64,000 bases of DNA from Parabacteroides chinchillae (GTDB lineage: Bacteria > Bacteroidota > Bacteroidia > Bacteroidales > Tannerellaceae). A model generated the notes under the pieces. The model was not told the origin of the DNA. It saw only the letters and a program-made list of their open reading frames with translations, and ran no database searches. Shown here in pieces: positions 21,048-31,020 of the stretch (position 1 is the stretch's first letter; the number at the start of each line of letters is the position of its first letter). The stretch is taken from positions 52,304 through 116,303 of the forward strand of contig NZ_FNVS01000014.1 of assembly GCF_900108035.1 (NCBI RefSeq), in the 5' to 3' direction. The translations under genes and the position numbers were made by a program.

Positions 21048-23228
21048 TTAATTTGCCATCTCCGAAAGGAATTTAATACGAACCAAGCGTATTTCTTCTT
21101 CCGTATAATCACCGCCCAATTCTTCTATAGCATCTTCCAGAGCATCAGTTTCCGAGTCTTTGAAGTATTCATAAATATCTTCAATATGATCTTCGTCCAT
21201 AACGTCATTCAAGAAATAATCTATATTAATACGTGTCCCCGAATAGACTATAGCTTCTATTTCATCCAGCAATTCACTAAATTCCAAACCATTAGTCATT
21301 GCAATTTCATCCAGGGCAACTTTACGATCTATACGTTGAATAATAGAAACCTTTAATTTGGACTTATTGGCCACCGTGCGTACACGTAAATCTTCAGGTC
21401 TTTCTATCTCATTTTCCTCTACATGTTTCTTAATTAATTCGACAAACTCTTTACCATAACGTTTTGCCTTGCCAGCTCCTACACCCGGGATATTCTGCAA
21501 CTCATCCAACGTAACCGGATAGGTCGTAGCCATTGCTTCCAACGACGGGTCCTGAAAAATAACAAAAGGAGGAACTTCCAGTTTTTTAGAAAGTTTTTTT
21601 CGCAAATCTTTCATCATCGAATAAAGAACAGGGTCTACAGCACAAGATGCACCGCCACGTACGGGAACTTCTTCCTCTTCTTCTTCAAATTCATTATCTT
21701 TTGTAATCTTAAACGAAACCGGTTTTTCTACAAATCCCTTCCCCTTATCGGATATTTTCAACAGACCGTAGTTTTCAATATCTTTTATCAGATAACCAGC
21801 TATTAATGCCTGGCGTATTACAGCATTCCACGTTTTTTCATCTTCATCCTGACCGGAGCCGAAAACATCCAATTCATTATGTTTATACGACTGAATTTCA
21901 GACGTCTCGTTTCCTACCAACATGTTTACAATATATTCTGTCTTAAACTTTTCTTTTAATGTACTAACTACTTCCAGCACAGCACTCAACAATTCCTTCG
22001 CTTCCACTTGTTTCTTAGGATTCAAACAATTATCACAACTACCACAATTATCTTCCAAAAACTCTTCCCCGAAATAATGTAATAATACTTTTCTACGACA
22101 TACCGATGTTTCCGCATAAGCTGCAGTTTCAAGTAATAGCTGGCGTCCTATTTCTTGTTCGGCAACAGGCTTACCCTGCATAAACTTTTCAAGTTTTTGC
22201 AAATCTTTATATGCATAAAAAGCTATACAATGGCCTTCACCGCCATCACGGCCTGCACGCCCGGTTTCCTGATAATAACCTTCAAGACTTTTAGGTATGT
22301 CGTAATGAATTACATAACGTACATCCGGCTTATCTATTCCCATACCGAAGGCTATGGTTGCCACAATAACATCTACTTTTTCCATAAGGAATGCATCCTG
22401 ATTAGTAGAACGCAATTGCGAATCCATTCCGGCATGATAAGGAAGAGCCTTAACTCCATTTGCTTTCAATATATCGGCAAATTCTTCTACTTTCTTACGG
22501 CTTAAACAATATACAATACCGGATTTACCTTCGTTGGATTTTATATATTTAATAATGTCACGGTCTATATTCGTACCTTTAGGACGAATTTCATAATACA
22601 AGTTAGGACGATTAAATGATGATTTAAATACTGTAGCATCAATCATACCCAGATTTTTCTGAATATCATGTTGCACTTTTGGCGTAGCTGTAGCAGTAAG
22701 AGCTATAAGCGGACGTTTACCAATTTCATTTATGATAGGACGTATCCGCCTGTATTCCGGACGGAAATCGTGCCCCCATTCAGAAATACAGTGTGCCTCG
22801 TCTACTGCATAAAATGATATTTTAACCTGCCGTAAAAATTCTACATTTTCATCTTTTGTCAAAGATTCCGGGGCAACATACAACAGCTTTGTACGTCCCG
22901 ACAAAATATCATTTTTAACCTGGTCAATCGAAGATTTATTTAAAGAGGAATTGATGAAATGCGCAACCCCGTCTTCTTCGCTAAAGTTACGCATAGCATC
23001 TACCTGATTTTTCATCAGTGCTATCAAAGGTGAAATTACAATTGCCGTTCCATCCATTAATAAAGAAGGCAATTGGTAACATAAAGATTTTCCACCTCCG
23101 GTCGGCATTAGTACAAACGTATCATTTCCAGCCAGTACATTTTCAATAATAGCTTTCTGGTTTCCTTTAAAGGTATCAAACCCAAAGTATTTTTTCAGTT
23201 CTTCAGTTAAATTATCCTTCTTCGCCAT
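21048..23228 (-). CDS. recQ: ATP-dependent DNA helicase RecQ
   Basis: 726 aa. SF2 helicase motifs: MPTGGGKSLCYQLP (Walker A), AVDEAHCISEWGHDFRPEY (DEAH and aromatic loop) and GRAGRDG. The RecQ-C-terminal zinc site has the Cys cluster CRRKVLLHYFGE...CGSCDNC. An HRDC domain (LDELQNIPGVGAGKAKRYG) and an extra acidic tail of about 90 residues follow. It is 32 bases downstream of clpX, in the clp operon. Confidence 0.97.
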   Translation of the reverse strand: MAKKDNLTEELKKYFGFDTFKGNQKAIIENVLAGNDTFVLMPTGGGKSLCYQLPSLLMDGTAIVISPLIALMKNQVDAMRNFSEEDGVAHFINSSLNKSSIDQVKNDILSGRTKLLYVAPESLTKDENVEFLRQVKISFYAVDEAHCISEWGHDFRPEYRRIRPIINEIGKRPLIALTATATPKVQHDIQKNLGMIDATVFKSSFNRPNLYYEIRPKGTNIDRDIIKYIKSNEGKSGIVYCLSRKKVEEFADILKANGVKALPYHAGMDSQLRSTNQDAFLMEKVDVIVATIAFGMGIDKPDVRYVIHYDIPKSLEGYYQETGRAGRDGGEGHCIAFYAYKDLQKLEKFMQGKPVAEQEIGRQLLLETAAYAETSVCRRKVLLHYFGEEFLEDNCGSCDNCLNPKKQVEAKELLSAVLEVVSTLKEKFKTEYIVNMLVGNETSEIQSYKHNELDVFGSGQDEDEKTWNAVIRQALIAGYLIKDIENYGLLKISDKGKGFVEKPVSFKITKDNEFEEEEEEVPVRGGASCAVDPVLYSMMKDLRKKLSKKLEVPPFVIFQDPSLEAMATTYPVTLDELQNIPGVGAGKAKRYGKEFVELIKKHVEENEIERPEDLRVRTVANKSKLKVSIIQRIDRKVALDEIAMTNGLEFSELLDEIEAIVYSGTRINIDYFLNDVMDEDHIEDIYEYFKDSETDALEDAIEELGGDYTEEEIRLVRIKFLSEMAN

Positions 23229-23260
23229 ACCTTGTAATATTTTAAACAGACCGTTCTAAA

Positions 23261-24493
23261 TCATGCAACCTGTAAACGGTTTACATCCGATTTCTCAAAT
23301 TTTTCTTTTGCATACTCAAGAGTTACATGCAATTCTTTTTTATTTTCAGATGGCATACTGTACATGGCATCCATCATGACGGCCTCTACAATTGAACGTA
23401 ATCCACGAGCTCCCAATTTAAACTCTAAAGCTTTATCCACGATATACTCATAAACGGACTCATCAAAGGTAAGCTTTATATCATCCATTTCAAACAATTT
23501 AATATATTGTTTTATTATAGAATTTTTAGGCTCTGTAAGAATATTCCGTAGCGTATTTCGGTCCAAAGGATTCAAATAAGTCAAAATAGGCAAACGCCCG
23601 ATTATTTCGGGTATTAAGCCAAATGACTTCAAATCTGTAGGAGTAATGTATTTCAGCAGATTATTCTTATCTACTGCCGCAGTATCTTTACTTGCAGCAT
23701 AACCAACCACACGAGTATTTAAACGCTGTGCGATCTTCTTTTCTATGCCATCAAAAGCTCCGCCACAAATAAATAAAATATTTTTTGTATCAACAGCAAT
23801 CATCTTCTGTTCCGGGTGTTTACGCCCACCCTGAGGAGGAACATTTACAATAGAACCTTCCAATAATTTCAATAAACCTTGCTGCACTCCTTCCCCGCTA
23901 ACATCGCGCGTAATTGAAGGATTGTCCCCTTTACGGGCAATTTTATCTATTTCATCAATAAATACAATTCCTCTCTGAGCAGCTTCTACGTCATAATCGG
24001 CAGCTTGCAAAAGACGGGTTAAAATACTTTCTATATCTTCTCCAACATAACCCGCTTCGGTAAGCACCGTTGCATCTACTATAGAAAACGGAACGTGAAG
24101 TAATTTGGCAATAGTGCGTGCCAACAGTGTTTTCCCAGTACCCGTTGCACCCACCATTATTATATTAGATTTTTCAATCTCTACATCGTCCGGATTTATT
24201 TTCTGCAACAAACGCTTATAATGATTATATACAGATACTGACAAATAGCGTTTAGCTTCATCCTGGCCTATTACATATTGGTCAAGAAAAGTCTTTATAT
24301 CTTCCGGTTTCGGCAAATCTTTCTGGTTCAATCCAAAAGAGGTTTTACTAGCCGGCATCTGTTCTTTCACAATTTCATAAGCTTGTTTTACGCAATTATC
24401 GCATATAGCACCCGATATACCATTTATTAACAAATCTACTTCCCGGGAACTACGCCCGCAAAACGTACAAGTATCGCCTGTTGGTTTGGCCAT
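23261..24493 (-). CDS. clpX: ATP-dependent Clp protease ATP-binding subunit ClpX
   Basis: 410-aa AAA+ unfoldase that feeds substrates to ClpP. An N-terminal C4 zinc finger ([12 protein letters not shown] ... CDNC), Walker [14 protein letters not shown], Walker [12 protein letters not shown] and the GYVGEDIES segment are visible. The start MAKPTGDTC at 24493 is preferred over a longer frame to 24523. The ClpP-contact loop (IGF-like) is IGRLPIL-region; normal length. Confidence 0.97.
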   Translation of the reverse strand: MAKPTGDTCTFCGRSSREVDLLINGISGAICDNCVKQAYEIVKEQMPASKTSFGLNQKDLPKPEDIKTFLDQYVIGQDEAKRYLSVSVYNHYKRLLQKINPDDVEIEKSNIIMVGATGTGKTLLARTIAKLLHVPFSIVDATVLTEAGYVGEDIESILTRLLQAADYDVEAAQRGIVFIDEIDKIARKGDNPSITRDVSGEGVQQGLLKLLEGSIVNVPPQGGRKHPEQKMIAVDTKNILFICGGAFDGIEKKIAQRLNTRVVGYAASKDTAAVDKNNLLKYITPTDLKSFGLIPEIIGRLPILTYLNPLDRNTLRNILTEPKNSIIKQYIKLFEMDDIKLTFDESVYEYIVDKALEFKLGARGLRSIVEAVMMDAMYSMPSENKKELHVTLEYAKEKFEKSDVNRLQVA

Positions 24494-24516
24494 ATATATT
24501 CCTTTCTTATAATATG

Positions 24517-24546
24517 AAGACAAGGCCTGCTTCCAAGCCTTGTCTT
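24517..24546. terminator. Hairpin between clpP and clpX
   Basis: 10-bp perfect stem AAGACAAGGC/GCCTTGTCTT with a 10-base loop in the 62-base clpP-clpX gap. Only the plus-strand reading has a short T run, so on the coding strand it is more likely a partial terminator or processing site that sets the clpP:clpX ratio. That role is inference. Confidence 0.5.
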
Positions 24547-24555
24547 TTTAGTTTA

Positions 24556-25218
24556 TTATTTACGAACAAGAATTTCATCAATCATACCATATTCCTTTGC
24601 CTCGGCAGCAGTCATCCAAAAGTCGCGATCACCATCACGTTCAACTTCTTCGAATGACTTACCCGAATGCTCAGAAATGATTGTATACAATTCATTCTTC
24701 ACTTTCAAGATTTCGCGAGCCGTTATTTCTATATCAGATGCCTGCCCCTGAACACCTCCTAACGGTTGATGGATCATCACACGAGAATGTTTCAAAGCAA
24801 AACGTTTTCCTTTCTTTCCCGCAACCAGCAACACAGAGGCCATAGATGCTGCTATTCCCGTGCAGATAGTAGAAACATCTGAACTGATAAACTGCATTGT
24901 ATCATAAATTCCGTATCCCGCATAAACAGAACCACCAGGAGAATTAATATAAATAGATATATCCTTTCCCGGATCACTGGAATCAAGATACAATAGTTGT
25001 GCCTGAATCACATTAGCTGTATAATCGTCGACCTGTGTACCTAAAAAGATAATACGATCCATCATCAAACGTGAAAAAACATCCATCTGAGCAACATTTA
25101 GCTGACGTTCTTCAATAATTGTCGGCGAAATATAACTACTGGAGATATTCATATAGCTATCAAGAGCCGTACCGCTCATTCCCAAATGCTTCGTAGCATA
25201 TTTTCTAAAATCTTCCAT
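24556..25218 (-). CDS. clpP: ATP-dependent Clp protease proteolytic subunit
   Basis: 220-aa serine protease. The catalytic Ser is in [11 protein letters not shown] and the His in [12 protein letters not shown]; the oxyanion region is [16 protein letters not shown]. It is transcribed ahead of clpX, and an N-terminal propeptide of about 25 residues is likely. Confidence 0.97.
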   Translation of the reverse strand: MEDFRKYATKHLGMSGTALDSYMNISSSYISPTIIEERQLNVAQMDVFSRLMMDRIIFLGTQVDDYTANVIQAQLLYLDSSDPGKDISIYINSPGGSVYAGYGIYDTMQFISSDVSTICTGIAASMASVLLVAGKKGKRFALKHSRVMIHQPLGGVQGQASDIEITAREILKVKNELYTIISEHSGKSFEEVERDGDRDFWMTAAEAKEYGMIDEILVRK

Positions 25219-25287
25219 ATTTCTCTATTGTATAATTATTTCCGAGAAGACATAAAAAGGGATTCCTCTCAAGACTTAACGGAAAAA

Positions 25288-25295
25288 CAAAGTTA
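25288..25295 (-). promoter_or_regulatory. clpP -7 promoter element
   Basis: TAACTTTG on the minus strand, 70 bases upstream of the clpP ATG. A partial -33 (TTG at 25319-25317) lies 21 bases upstream. It sits within a large inverted repeat (25259-25270 with 25349-25360). Confidence 0.5.
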
Positions 25296-25409
25296 TAAAT
25301 AAATTTCTGAAAGAAACAACTTATTTGTTGTCCGCTAAGATATTTTTAGAGAGAAATCCCCTTTTTTCAAGAAACAGGCTAATTTGCAAAAGCCCTTATT
25401 TTTCCTTTT

Positions 25410-26762
25410 TTATTCAAAAAGTTTATTGAATTCGTCAGCCGAAATTTCTTTAATTTCCAGATCGACCTGTTCTTTCAAGCATGCAGCCAGCTTTTCTTCC
25501 ATAGCACGTTCTGCAATATTCTGCATAGTCTGCTGATTTTTCAACATATCCTTCGCATAATTGTCCAGCATTTCTTCAGGAACAGAAAGCATGCCATATT
25601 GAGCGAACTGGGCTTTCGCTACACGTTTAGCAAAGTTTTCAATATCCTCACGCTCTACATTCAGGTTATACTTTTTCACTAAAGCATCTTTGATAAAGTG
25701 ATATTTCAAATCCTCTTTAATTTTCGGATAATCTTCTTCAATAGCTTCCGGTGTATTCTTTTCGTTTGCAACAAGCAACCAACGTTTTACCAAATCATCC
25801 GCAATTTCCATTTCACCTGCTTTTGCAGACAACAACTCGCGGGCGTCTGTCAGGAATTTAAAGTTGCTCTGAGGATCAAACTGTTCGGCCAAGGCTTCTT
25901 TAATTTTATTTTTAAACTCTTCTTCGTTAGTAACAGCACCTTCACCGAAGACTTTATCGAATAACTCCTGATTCAGTTCTGCATTTTTATGACGTGTCAC
26001 TTCCTTAATTTCAAAGCTGAAATCACCGGTATGGTTAGCAACATCTTCTTTTCCAATCTTCAGGAACGAAGAGATTTCGGCTTCCGCACCTTCATAAGCC
26101 TTATTAGGGTTAAATACAACTACCGAATTAACCTTTGAACCAATAAATTTAGCCTTTTCTGCTTCATCTTTCATATATGATGGCATCAAAACTGCATCTT
26201 CCACAACGATACCGCCTTCTTTCGGAGCCCCGTTTTCCAGTTCCGCAACAGTACCCTTCACCAAATCTCTTTCTTCAACTTCTTCGGCCTGGTCATAAGA
26301 ACCGAAATGAGAAGTATAAGATTCTACCTGCTTATTCAGCATATCATCATCAATAGCAACCTGATAGTATACTAATTTATCATTTTTGTCTAATTCAATA
26401 TTAAATGCAGGAGCAAAAGCAACATCAAAGCAGAACTCGAAATCTTCATCCTTATCAAAATCAATATCTTTTTGTTCCGTCATGCTTGATAATGGTTCTC
26501 CCAGAACAGCCAAATTATTTTCACGGATATATTTGAAAAGATTCTCAGATACAATTTTGTTAATCTCTTCTATTAAAACGTGTTTACCATACATTTTTTT
26601 TACCATACCGACCGGAACCATACCTTTGCGGAATCCTGGTACATTAGCTTTCTGACGGAGCTTACGCAAATTTCCTTCAACCTGACTTTCGTAGTCAGCT
26701 TTCACTATTTCTAATTTTATAATACCACTCAGGGCATCATTGTTTTTCAGCGAAATGTTCAT
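25410..26762 (-). CDS. tig: Trigger factor-like ribosome-associated chaperone
   Basis: 450 aa. The N-terminal ribosome-binding domain has the signature-like VPGFRKGMVPVGMVKKMYG (about residues 41-59), docking on L23. The central FKBP-like domain is weakly conserved, as in Bacteroidetes, and a helical C-terminal domain follows. Genomic order tig-clpP-clpX is classical. Confidence 0.95.
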   Translation of the reverse strand: MNISLKNNDALSGIIKLEIVKADYESQVEGNLRKLRQKANVPGFRKGMVPVGMVKKMYGKHVLIEEINKIVSENLFKYIRENNLAVLGEPLSSMTEQKDIDFDKDEDFEFCFDVAFAPAFNIELDKNDKLVYYQVAIDDDMLNKQVESYTSHFGSYDQAEEVEERDLVKGTVAELENGAPKEGGIVVEDAVLMPSYMKDEAEKAKFIGSKVNSVVVFNPNKAYEGAEAEISSFLKIGKEDVANHTGDFSFEIKEVTRHKNAELNQELFDKVFGEGAVTNEEEFKNKIKEALAEQFDPQSNFKFLTDARELLSAKAGEMEIADDLVKRWLLVANEKNTPEAIEEDYPKIKEDLKYHFIKDALVKKYNLNVEREDIENFAKRVAKAQFAQYGMLSVPEEMLDNYAKDMLKNQQTMQNIAERAMEEKLAACLKEQVDLEIKEISADEFNKLFE

Positions 26763-26809
26763 TCTGGATTATTTATTTAATTAATATACTGTATCAAAAA
26801 TTTAGGGTG

Positions 26810-26841
26810 CAAAATTAGATTTATTCTTTCAATATCGCAAA
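26810..26841 (-). promoter_or_regulatory. tig promoter
   Basis: On the minus strand TTTG (26841-26838), a 20-base spacer and TAATTTTG (26817-26810) match the Bacteroidetes housekeeping promoter well, 48 bases upstream of the tig ATG. The remaining gap to 27116 is AT-rich and holds the leader of the next plus-strand gene. I see no other gene in it. Confidence 0.7.
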
Positions 26842-27115
26842 TAGTTAACCTAATTTGTTTCAGCACAATTAAAAAAGTATCTATTTCCACATTTTATTTT
26901 CAAATAAATAGTTGTTTATCTAAAATATTTGTATTCCTTTGTAGCGTGAAAGGAAATTTACCTTGAACGTACATAACATTGTTTTTTATTTCTGCATCTA
27001 CTTGTTGATTTTTCCGCATTTACTTGTCGAATAAATTATCTCATTGTTACGAAATTCCGGTTTAATAACACTTTCATTTAAGTAACAATTTTATTTTTTT
27101 TAATTTTCTATTTTT

Positions 27116-27361
27116 ATGAACATTTACATTGGAAACCTGAACTATCGTGTTCGGGAAGATGATTTGAAACAAGTAATGGAAGAATACGGTGCAGTTGATT
27201 CTGTAAAGATTATCAAGGACCGTGAAACTGGCAAGTCTAAAGGTTTTGCTTTTGTTGAAATGCCGGATGATTCTGCAGCAAAAAAAGCTATCGAAGAATT
27301 AAACGAAGCTGAATTCGAAGGTCGCCAGATGGTTGTTAAAGAAGCCAGACCCAGAATGTAA
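27116..27361 (+). CDS. RRM-domain RNA-binding protein
   Basis: 81 aa, essentially one RNA recognition motif. RNP2 is MNIYIGNLNY and RNP1 is SKGFAFVEM at about residues 41-49. Such small RRM proteins are common in Bacteroidetes and are linked to cold response and general RNA binding; the targets are unknown. It stands alone, with a long AT-rich leader and its own terminator. Confidence 0.93.
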   Translation: MNIYIGNLNYRVREDDLKQVMEEYGAVDSVKIIKDRETGKSKGFAFVEMPDDSAAKKAIEELNEAEFEGRQMVVKEARPRM

Positions 27362-27381
27362 TCAGTTCTTCCTAAAAAAAT

Positions 27382-27417
27382 AAAAACTTCTGTCTATCTT
27401 TGGGCAGAAGTTTTTTT
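27382..27417 (+). terminator. Terminator of the RRM gene
   Basis: Stem AAAAACTTCTG (27382-27392) with CAGAAGTTTTT (27405-27415), ending in a T7 run. The start region of the next gene lies directly at its 3' edge. Confidence 0.85.
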
Positions 27418-28329
27418 ATGCCCGAAAATATGAATTTAAAAGGTTTTTACGCCGGCAAACCGGCCTTGTTCCAAATTTTCTTACTATTGCTTTTTATGCT
27501 GGCCGGAGGATTTATATCTTCTGTTTTAGGTATGGGAGTCTTATTCCTTACCCATGGAGTAAAGGCTGATATATACCAGTATCCCGGTATAATGCGAACA
27601 TTGCAATTTCTTTCTTCCATCGGAATGTTCCTTTTTCCGGCAATTGCCGTAGCCTGGACGTGCAGTAACAGACCTTCCTGGTATTTGTCAATAAAAAAGA
27701 CACCGAACGTTCGAATCATGCTATTGATACTTATCAGCATGTATCTGTTTTCACCCACGATTACGCTCACAGGCGTATTAAACAAACAAATGGAATTGCC
27801 TTCTATTTTGGCTCCCATAGAAAATTGGATGAGAACACAAGAGGATGCAGCCGAACACATGACAGAGTTATTATTATCAGAAGGAGGAATACTTACTTTG
27901 CTTTCCAATCTGATTGTTATAGCAGTAACAGCAGCCATAACAGAAGAGTTCCTTTTTCGCGGAACCATACAGAGAATAATCGGCAAATGGAGCCCCAACC
28001 ACCACATAATAATATGGAGTGCCGCATTTATTTTCAGCGCATTCCATATGCAGTTCTTCGGATTCATACCACGTCTGTTATTAGGTGCCTATTTCGGTTA
28101 CTTGCTTTATTGGAGTAAATGTATCTGGATACCTGTTTTTGCCCATTTTGTAAACAATGCAACAGCAGTTATAGGCATGTCGAACAGCCGGTGGAAAAAT
28201 CTGGAATTGGTTTCCGGTGATATTTCAGATGCTCATTTATTATCTTTCGCAAGCATGGCTTTTGTCACGCTGATATCCTTTATCATATTAAATAAATATA
28301 TCCGGAAAGAATTAATAAAAGGCAATTGA
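27418..28329 (+). CDS. CPBP-family intramembrane metalloprotease
   Basis: About 303 aa with seven or eight hydrophobic helices. The CPBP (Rce1/CAAX protease-like) motifs are present: EEFLFRG (EExxxR), FxxxH in FIFSAFHMQFFG and the HxxxN-type FAHFVNNA. Substrate is unknown. The ATG at 27418 sits in the T tract of the preceding terminator; 27430 is an equally possible start. Frames reaching 27400 are discounted because they run through the terminator. Confidence 0.9.
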   Translation: MPENMNLKGFYAGKPALFQIFLLLLFMLAGGFISSVLGMGVLFLTHGVKADIYQYPGIMRTLQFLSSIGMFLFPAIAVAWTCSNRPSWYLSIKKTPNVRIMLLILISMYLFSPTITLTGVLNKQMELPSILAPIENWMRTQEDAAEHMTELLLSEGGILTLLSNLIVIAVTAAITEEFLFRGTIQRIIGKWSPNHHIIIWSAAFIFSAFHMQFFGFIPRLLLGAYFGYLLYWSKCIWIPVFAHFVNNATAVIGMSNSRWKNLELVSGDISDAHLLSFASMAFVTLISFIILNKYIRKELIKGN

Positions 28330-28340
28330 TTCAATACAAA

Positions 28341-28376
28341 AACATCCCGATGATTTGATTAAATCATCGGGATGTT
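28341..28376. terminator. Bidirectional terminator between CPBP protease and lptB
   Basis: A perfect 15-bp stem with a GATT loop (28342-28356 with 28361-28375), flanked by A and T runs on both sides. It serves the convergent genes ending at 28329 and 28412. Confidence 0.9.
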
Positions 28377-28411
28377 TTTGCAAAATGATCAGGATCAAAT
28401 TCTCCTACTAT

Positions 28412-29164
28412 TCATAAGTCCTTTTTCCGCAAAACAAAATCTTTACCCAGGTATTTTTCACGGACAATTTCGTTTTCGGCCAACTGTTCCGCACTCCCCT
28501 GGAACAACACCTTACCCTCAAACAACAAATAAGCCCGGTCGCAAATACTCAGTGTTTCATATACATTATGGTCTGTAATCAAAATACCGATATTCTTATG
28601 CTTTAATTTTGCTACAATAGTTTGAATATCCTGTACAGCAATAGGGTCTACACCTGCAAAAGGTTCATCCAACATAATAAACTTCGGATTAATGGCAAGA
28701 CAGCGCGCTATCTCTGCACGGCGGCGTTCTCCTCCCGAAAGTTGGTCTCCCAAATTCTTCCGTACCTTATTCAAACCAAATTCGGCAATCAAACTTTCAA
28801 GTTTTTCTTTCTGGTATTCGGCAGTCGTGTCTGTCATCTCTAGTACGGAACGAATATTATCTTCAACCGTCATTTTCCGGAAGATAGAAGCTTCCTGGGC
28901 TAAATAGCCAATCCCATTGCGGGCACGCTTATAAACCGGGAATTTCGTTATCTCCATATCATTCAAAAAGATTTTGCCTTCATTAGGAGTAACCAATCCT
29001 ACTGTCATATAAAACGTAGTTGTCTTGCCTGCCCCATTAGGCCCTAACAAACCAACAATCTCTCCCTGTTTCACATTAATGGAAACATGGTTTACTACCG
29101 TACGTGTCCTATATTTTTTCACCAAATCCTCCGTCCGGAGAATCATTTGTTCTTCTTCTGACAT
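28412..29164 (-). CDS. lptB: LPS export ABC transporter ATP-binding protein LptB
   Basis: 250-aa cytoplasmic ATPase powering LPS transport with LptF/G. Walker A is [16 protein letters not shown], the signature [16 protein letters not shown], Walker [14 protein letters not shown], and the H-loop lies in ITDHNVYET. LptB-specific segments such as [20 protein letters not shown] are present. The partner genes are not in this window; the OstA-like protein is the only possible link. Confidence 0.95.
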   Translation of the reverse strand: MSEEEQMILRTEDLVKKYRTRTVVNHVSINVKQGEIVGLLGPNGAGKTTTFYMTVGLVTPNEGKIFLNDMEITKFPVYKRARNGIGYLAQEASIFRKMTVEDNIRSVLEMTDTTAEYQKEKLESLIAEFGLNKVRKNLGDQLSGGERRRAEIARCLAINPKFIMLDEPFAGVDPIAVQDIQTIVAKLKHKNIGILITDHNVYETLSICDRAYLLFEGKVLFQGSAEQLAENEIVREKYLGKDFVLRKKDL

Positions 29165-29319
29165 ACCTTAAATCTTTGGCACAAAGAAACAGAATAAATC
29201 AGTTACAAGCAAGAAAGAGACAGACAATTCATATTCTGCAAAAAGCTTAGCTCCGATTTATATTTAATTCAAACCAGAAGTATCAAGTAAGAAATGAACC
29301 GTTGTTGCCATATTTGCGT

Positions 29320-29327
29320 TATATTTG
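29320..29327 (+). promoter_or_regulatory. -7 promoter element for the mlaE-mlaF operon
   Basis: TATATTTG matches TAnnTTTG and lies 29 bases before the mlaE ATG. Only a weak TTG is found near the -33 position. Confidence 0.5.
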
Positions 29328-29355
29328 CAGACTGTAATTGAATAGCAATCAGATA

Positions 29356-30102
29356 ATGAATAAAGCATTACATAGAGTGGGTGAATACACCCAATTAATG
29401 ATGAAAAGTATTACCATACCTGACAGGTGGAGTATGTTTTTCAAACAGTTGATAAAAGAGGTTTACAAGCTGGGAGTTGATTCGCTATGGATTGTAATTA
29501 TTATATCCATTTTTATCGGCACCGTTATAGCCATTCAGATATCATTAAATATCAGCTCGCCATTAATTCCTAAATTTACCATTGGTTATACAACACGTGA
29601 AATCATATTACTGGAGTTTTCTTCCTCCATCATGTGTTTGATTCTGGCAGGCAAAGTAGGTAGTAATATCGCATCGGAAATAGGGACAATGCGTGTCACC
29701 GAACAAATCGATGCTATGGAAATTATGGGGGTTAACTCTGCAAACTTCCTGATTCTTCCTAAAATGATTGGTCTAATGATCTTCATCCCCGTTTTAGTTA
29801 TCTTCAGTATGTTTACCGGTATCCTGGGAGGTATTGCTGCCAGCTACTCAACAGGGACAGGGATGACTCCCGCATCTTTCGAATATGGATTGCAATTTTA
29901 TTTCAACGAATTTTATATTTGGTATTCTATTATCAAATCCGTAGTTTACGCTTTCATCATTTCATCCATAGCTGCTTACTTCGGTTATTATGTGAAAGGC
30001 GGAGCACTGGAAGTCGGTAAAGCCAGCACAAATGCAGTAGTAATGAGTAGTATTATGATCCTGCTTGCCGACGTAATATTAACCCATTTAATGCTAACAT
30101 AA
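29356..30102 (+). CDS. mlaE: MlaE-family lipid ABC transporter permease
   Basis: 248-aa permease with about five or six helices. The family block LAGKVGSNIASEIGTMRVTEQIDAMEIMG is present in recognisable form, along with late KGGALEVGKASTNAVV. It moves phospholipids between the membranes to keep outer membrane asymmetry. Start at ATG 29356; an upstream TTG at 29338 is less likely. It is followed after one base by mlaF. Confidence 0.94.
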   Translation: MNKALHRVGEYTQLMMKSITIPDRWSMFFKQLIKEVYKLGVDSLWIVIIISIFIGTVIAIQISLNISSPLIPKFTIGYTTREIILLEFSSSIMCLILAGKVGSNIASEIGTMRVTEQIDAMEIMGVNSANFLILPKMIGLMIFIPVLVIFSMFTGILGGIAASYSTGTGMTPASFEYGLQFYFNEFYIWYSIIKSVVYAFIISSIAAYFGYYVKGGALEVGKASTNAVVMSSIMILLADVILTHLMLT

Positions 30103-30103
30103 G

Positions 30104-30874
30104 ATGATTGAAGTAAAAAATATAACAAAGTCTTTTGACGGGCGTGTTGTACTCCATGATATTAATACGGTCTTTGAAGACGGCAAAACGAACCTGATTA
30201 TAGGTCGGAGCGGCTCGGGAAAGACTGTTCTTATCAAAAACATCATCGGACTGATGAAACCGGATAAGGGAGAAATATTGTATGACGGACGCAACCTGCT
30301 TACAATGAATAAGCACGAACTGAATATGCTCCGCCGCGAAATGGGTATGCTCTTTCAGGGTTCCGCATTGTTTGACAGCATGACCGTCCTGGAAAATGTT
30401 ATGTTTCCACTCGATATGTTTTCCAATGATTCTGCAAAAGAGCGCCAAAAACGAGCTCAATTTTGTTTGGATCGCGTAAATCTGTCGGAAGCCGGGCATC
30501 TGTTCCCATCCGAAATTAGTGGAGGTATGATGAAACGTGCCGCCATAGCACGTGCCATAGCCCTGAACCCTAAATATTTGTTTTGTGACGAACCAAACTC
30601 AGGTCTGGACCCAAAGACATCATTGATTATTGATGATCTGATTCACGACATTACAGTTGAATATAAGATGACAACTATCATTAATACACATGATATGAAC
30701 TCCGTAATGAATATTGGAGAAAATATTATTTTCATAAAAGAAGGAGTAAAAGAATGGCAGGGAACGAAAGAACAAGTAATCACGTCCAGTAATAAAGCTC
30801 TGAATGATTTTATTTTCGCATCCGATTTATTCCGGAAAGTAAAGGAAATAGAAATGCAGCACGAAGAAGGATGA
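30104..30874 (+). CDS. mlaF: MlaF-family lipid ABC transporter ATPase
   Basis: 256 aa. Walker A is LIIGRSGSGKTVLIKN, the signature SGGMMKRAAIARAIA (the MlaF form), and Walker B YLFCDEPNSGLDP. It pairs with mlaE one base upstream. The substrate-binding MlaD is not adjacent on the right, where metK follows. Confidence 0.94.
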   Translation: MIEVKNITKSFDGRVVLHDINTVFEDGKTNLIIGRSGSGKTVLIKNIIGLMKPDKGEILYDGRNLLTMNKHELNMLRREMGMLFQGSALFDSMTVLENVMFPLDMFSNDSAKERQKRAQFCLDRVNLSEAGHLFPSEISGGMMKRAAIARAIALNPKYLFCDEPNSGLDPKTSLIIDDLIHDITVEYKMTTIINTHDMNSVMNIGENIIFIKEGVKEWQGTKEQVITSSNKALNDFIFASDLFRKVKEIEMQHEEG

Positions 30875-30954
30875 CAAACAGATTGCCATATTATTAGGTA
30901 CATACCAAGTCTTATAATACAAGTTAAAGCATTTATTTCCCTATTTTTCAAAAG

Positions 30955-30997
30955 AAAAGCCGTTATCGCATACATAAAGCATACGAAAACGGCTTTT
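30955..30997. terminator. Terminator between mlaF and metK (convergent)
   Basis: AAAAGCCGTT (30955-30964) pairs with AACGGCTTTT (30988-30997). A/T-rich ends make it usable in both directions, although the T run is short. Confidence 0.6.
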
Positions 30998-31020
30998 CAT
31001 GAATTAAACAGGAAATATTC

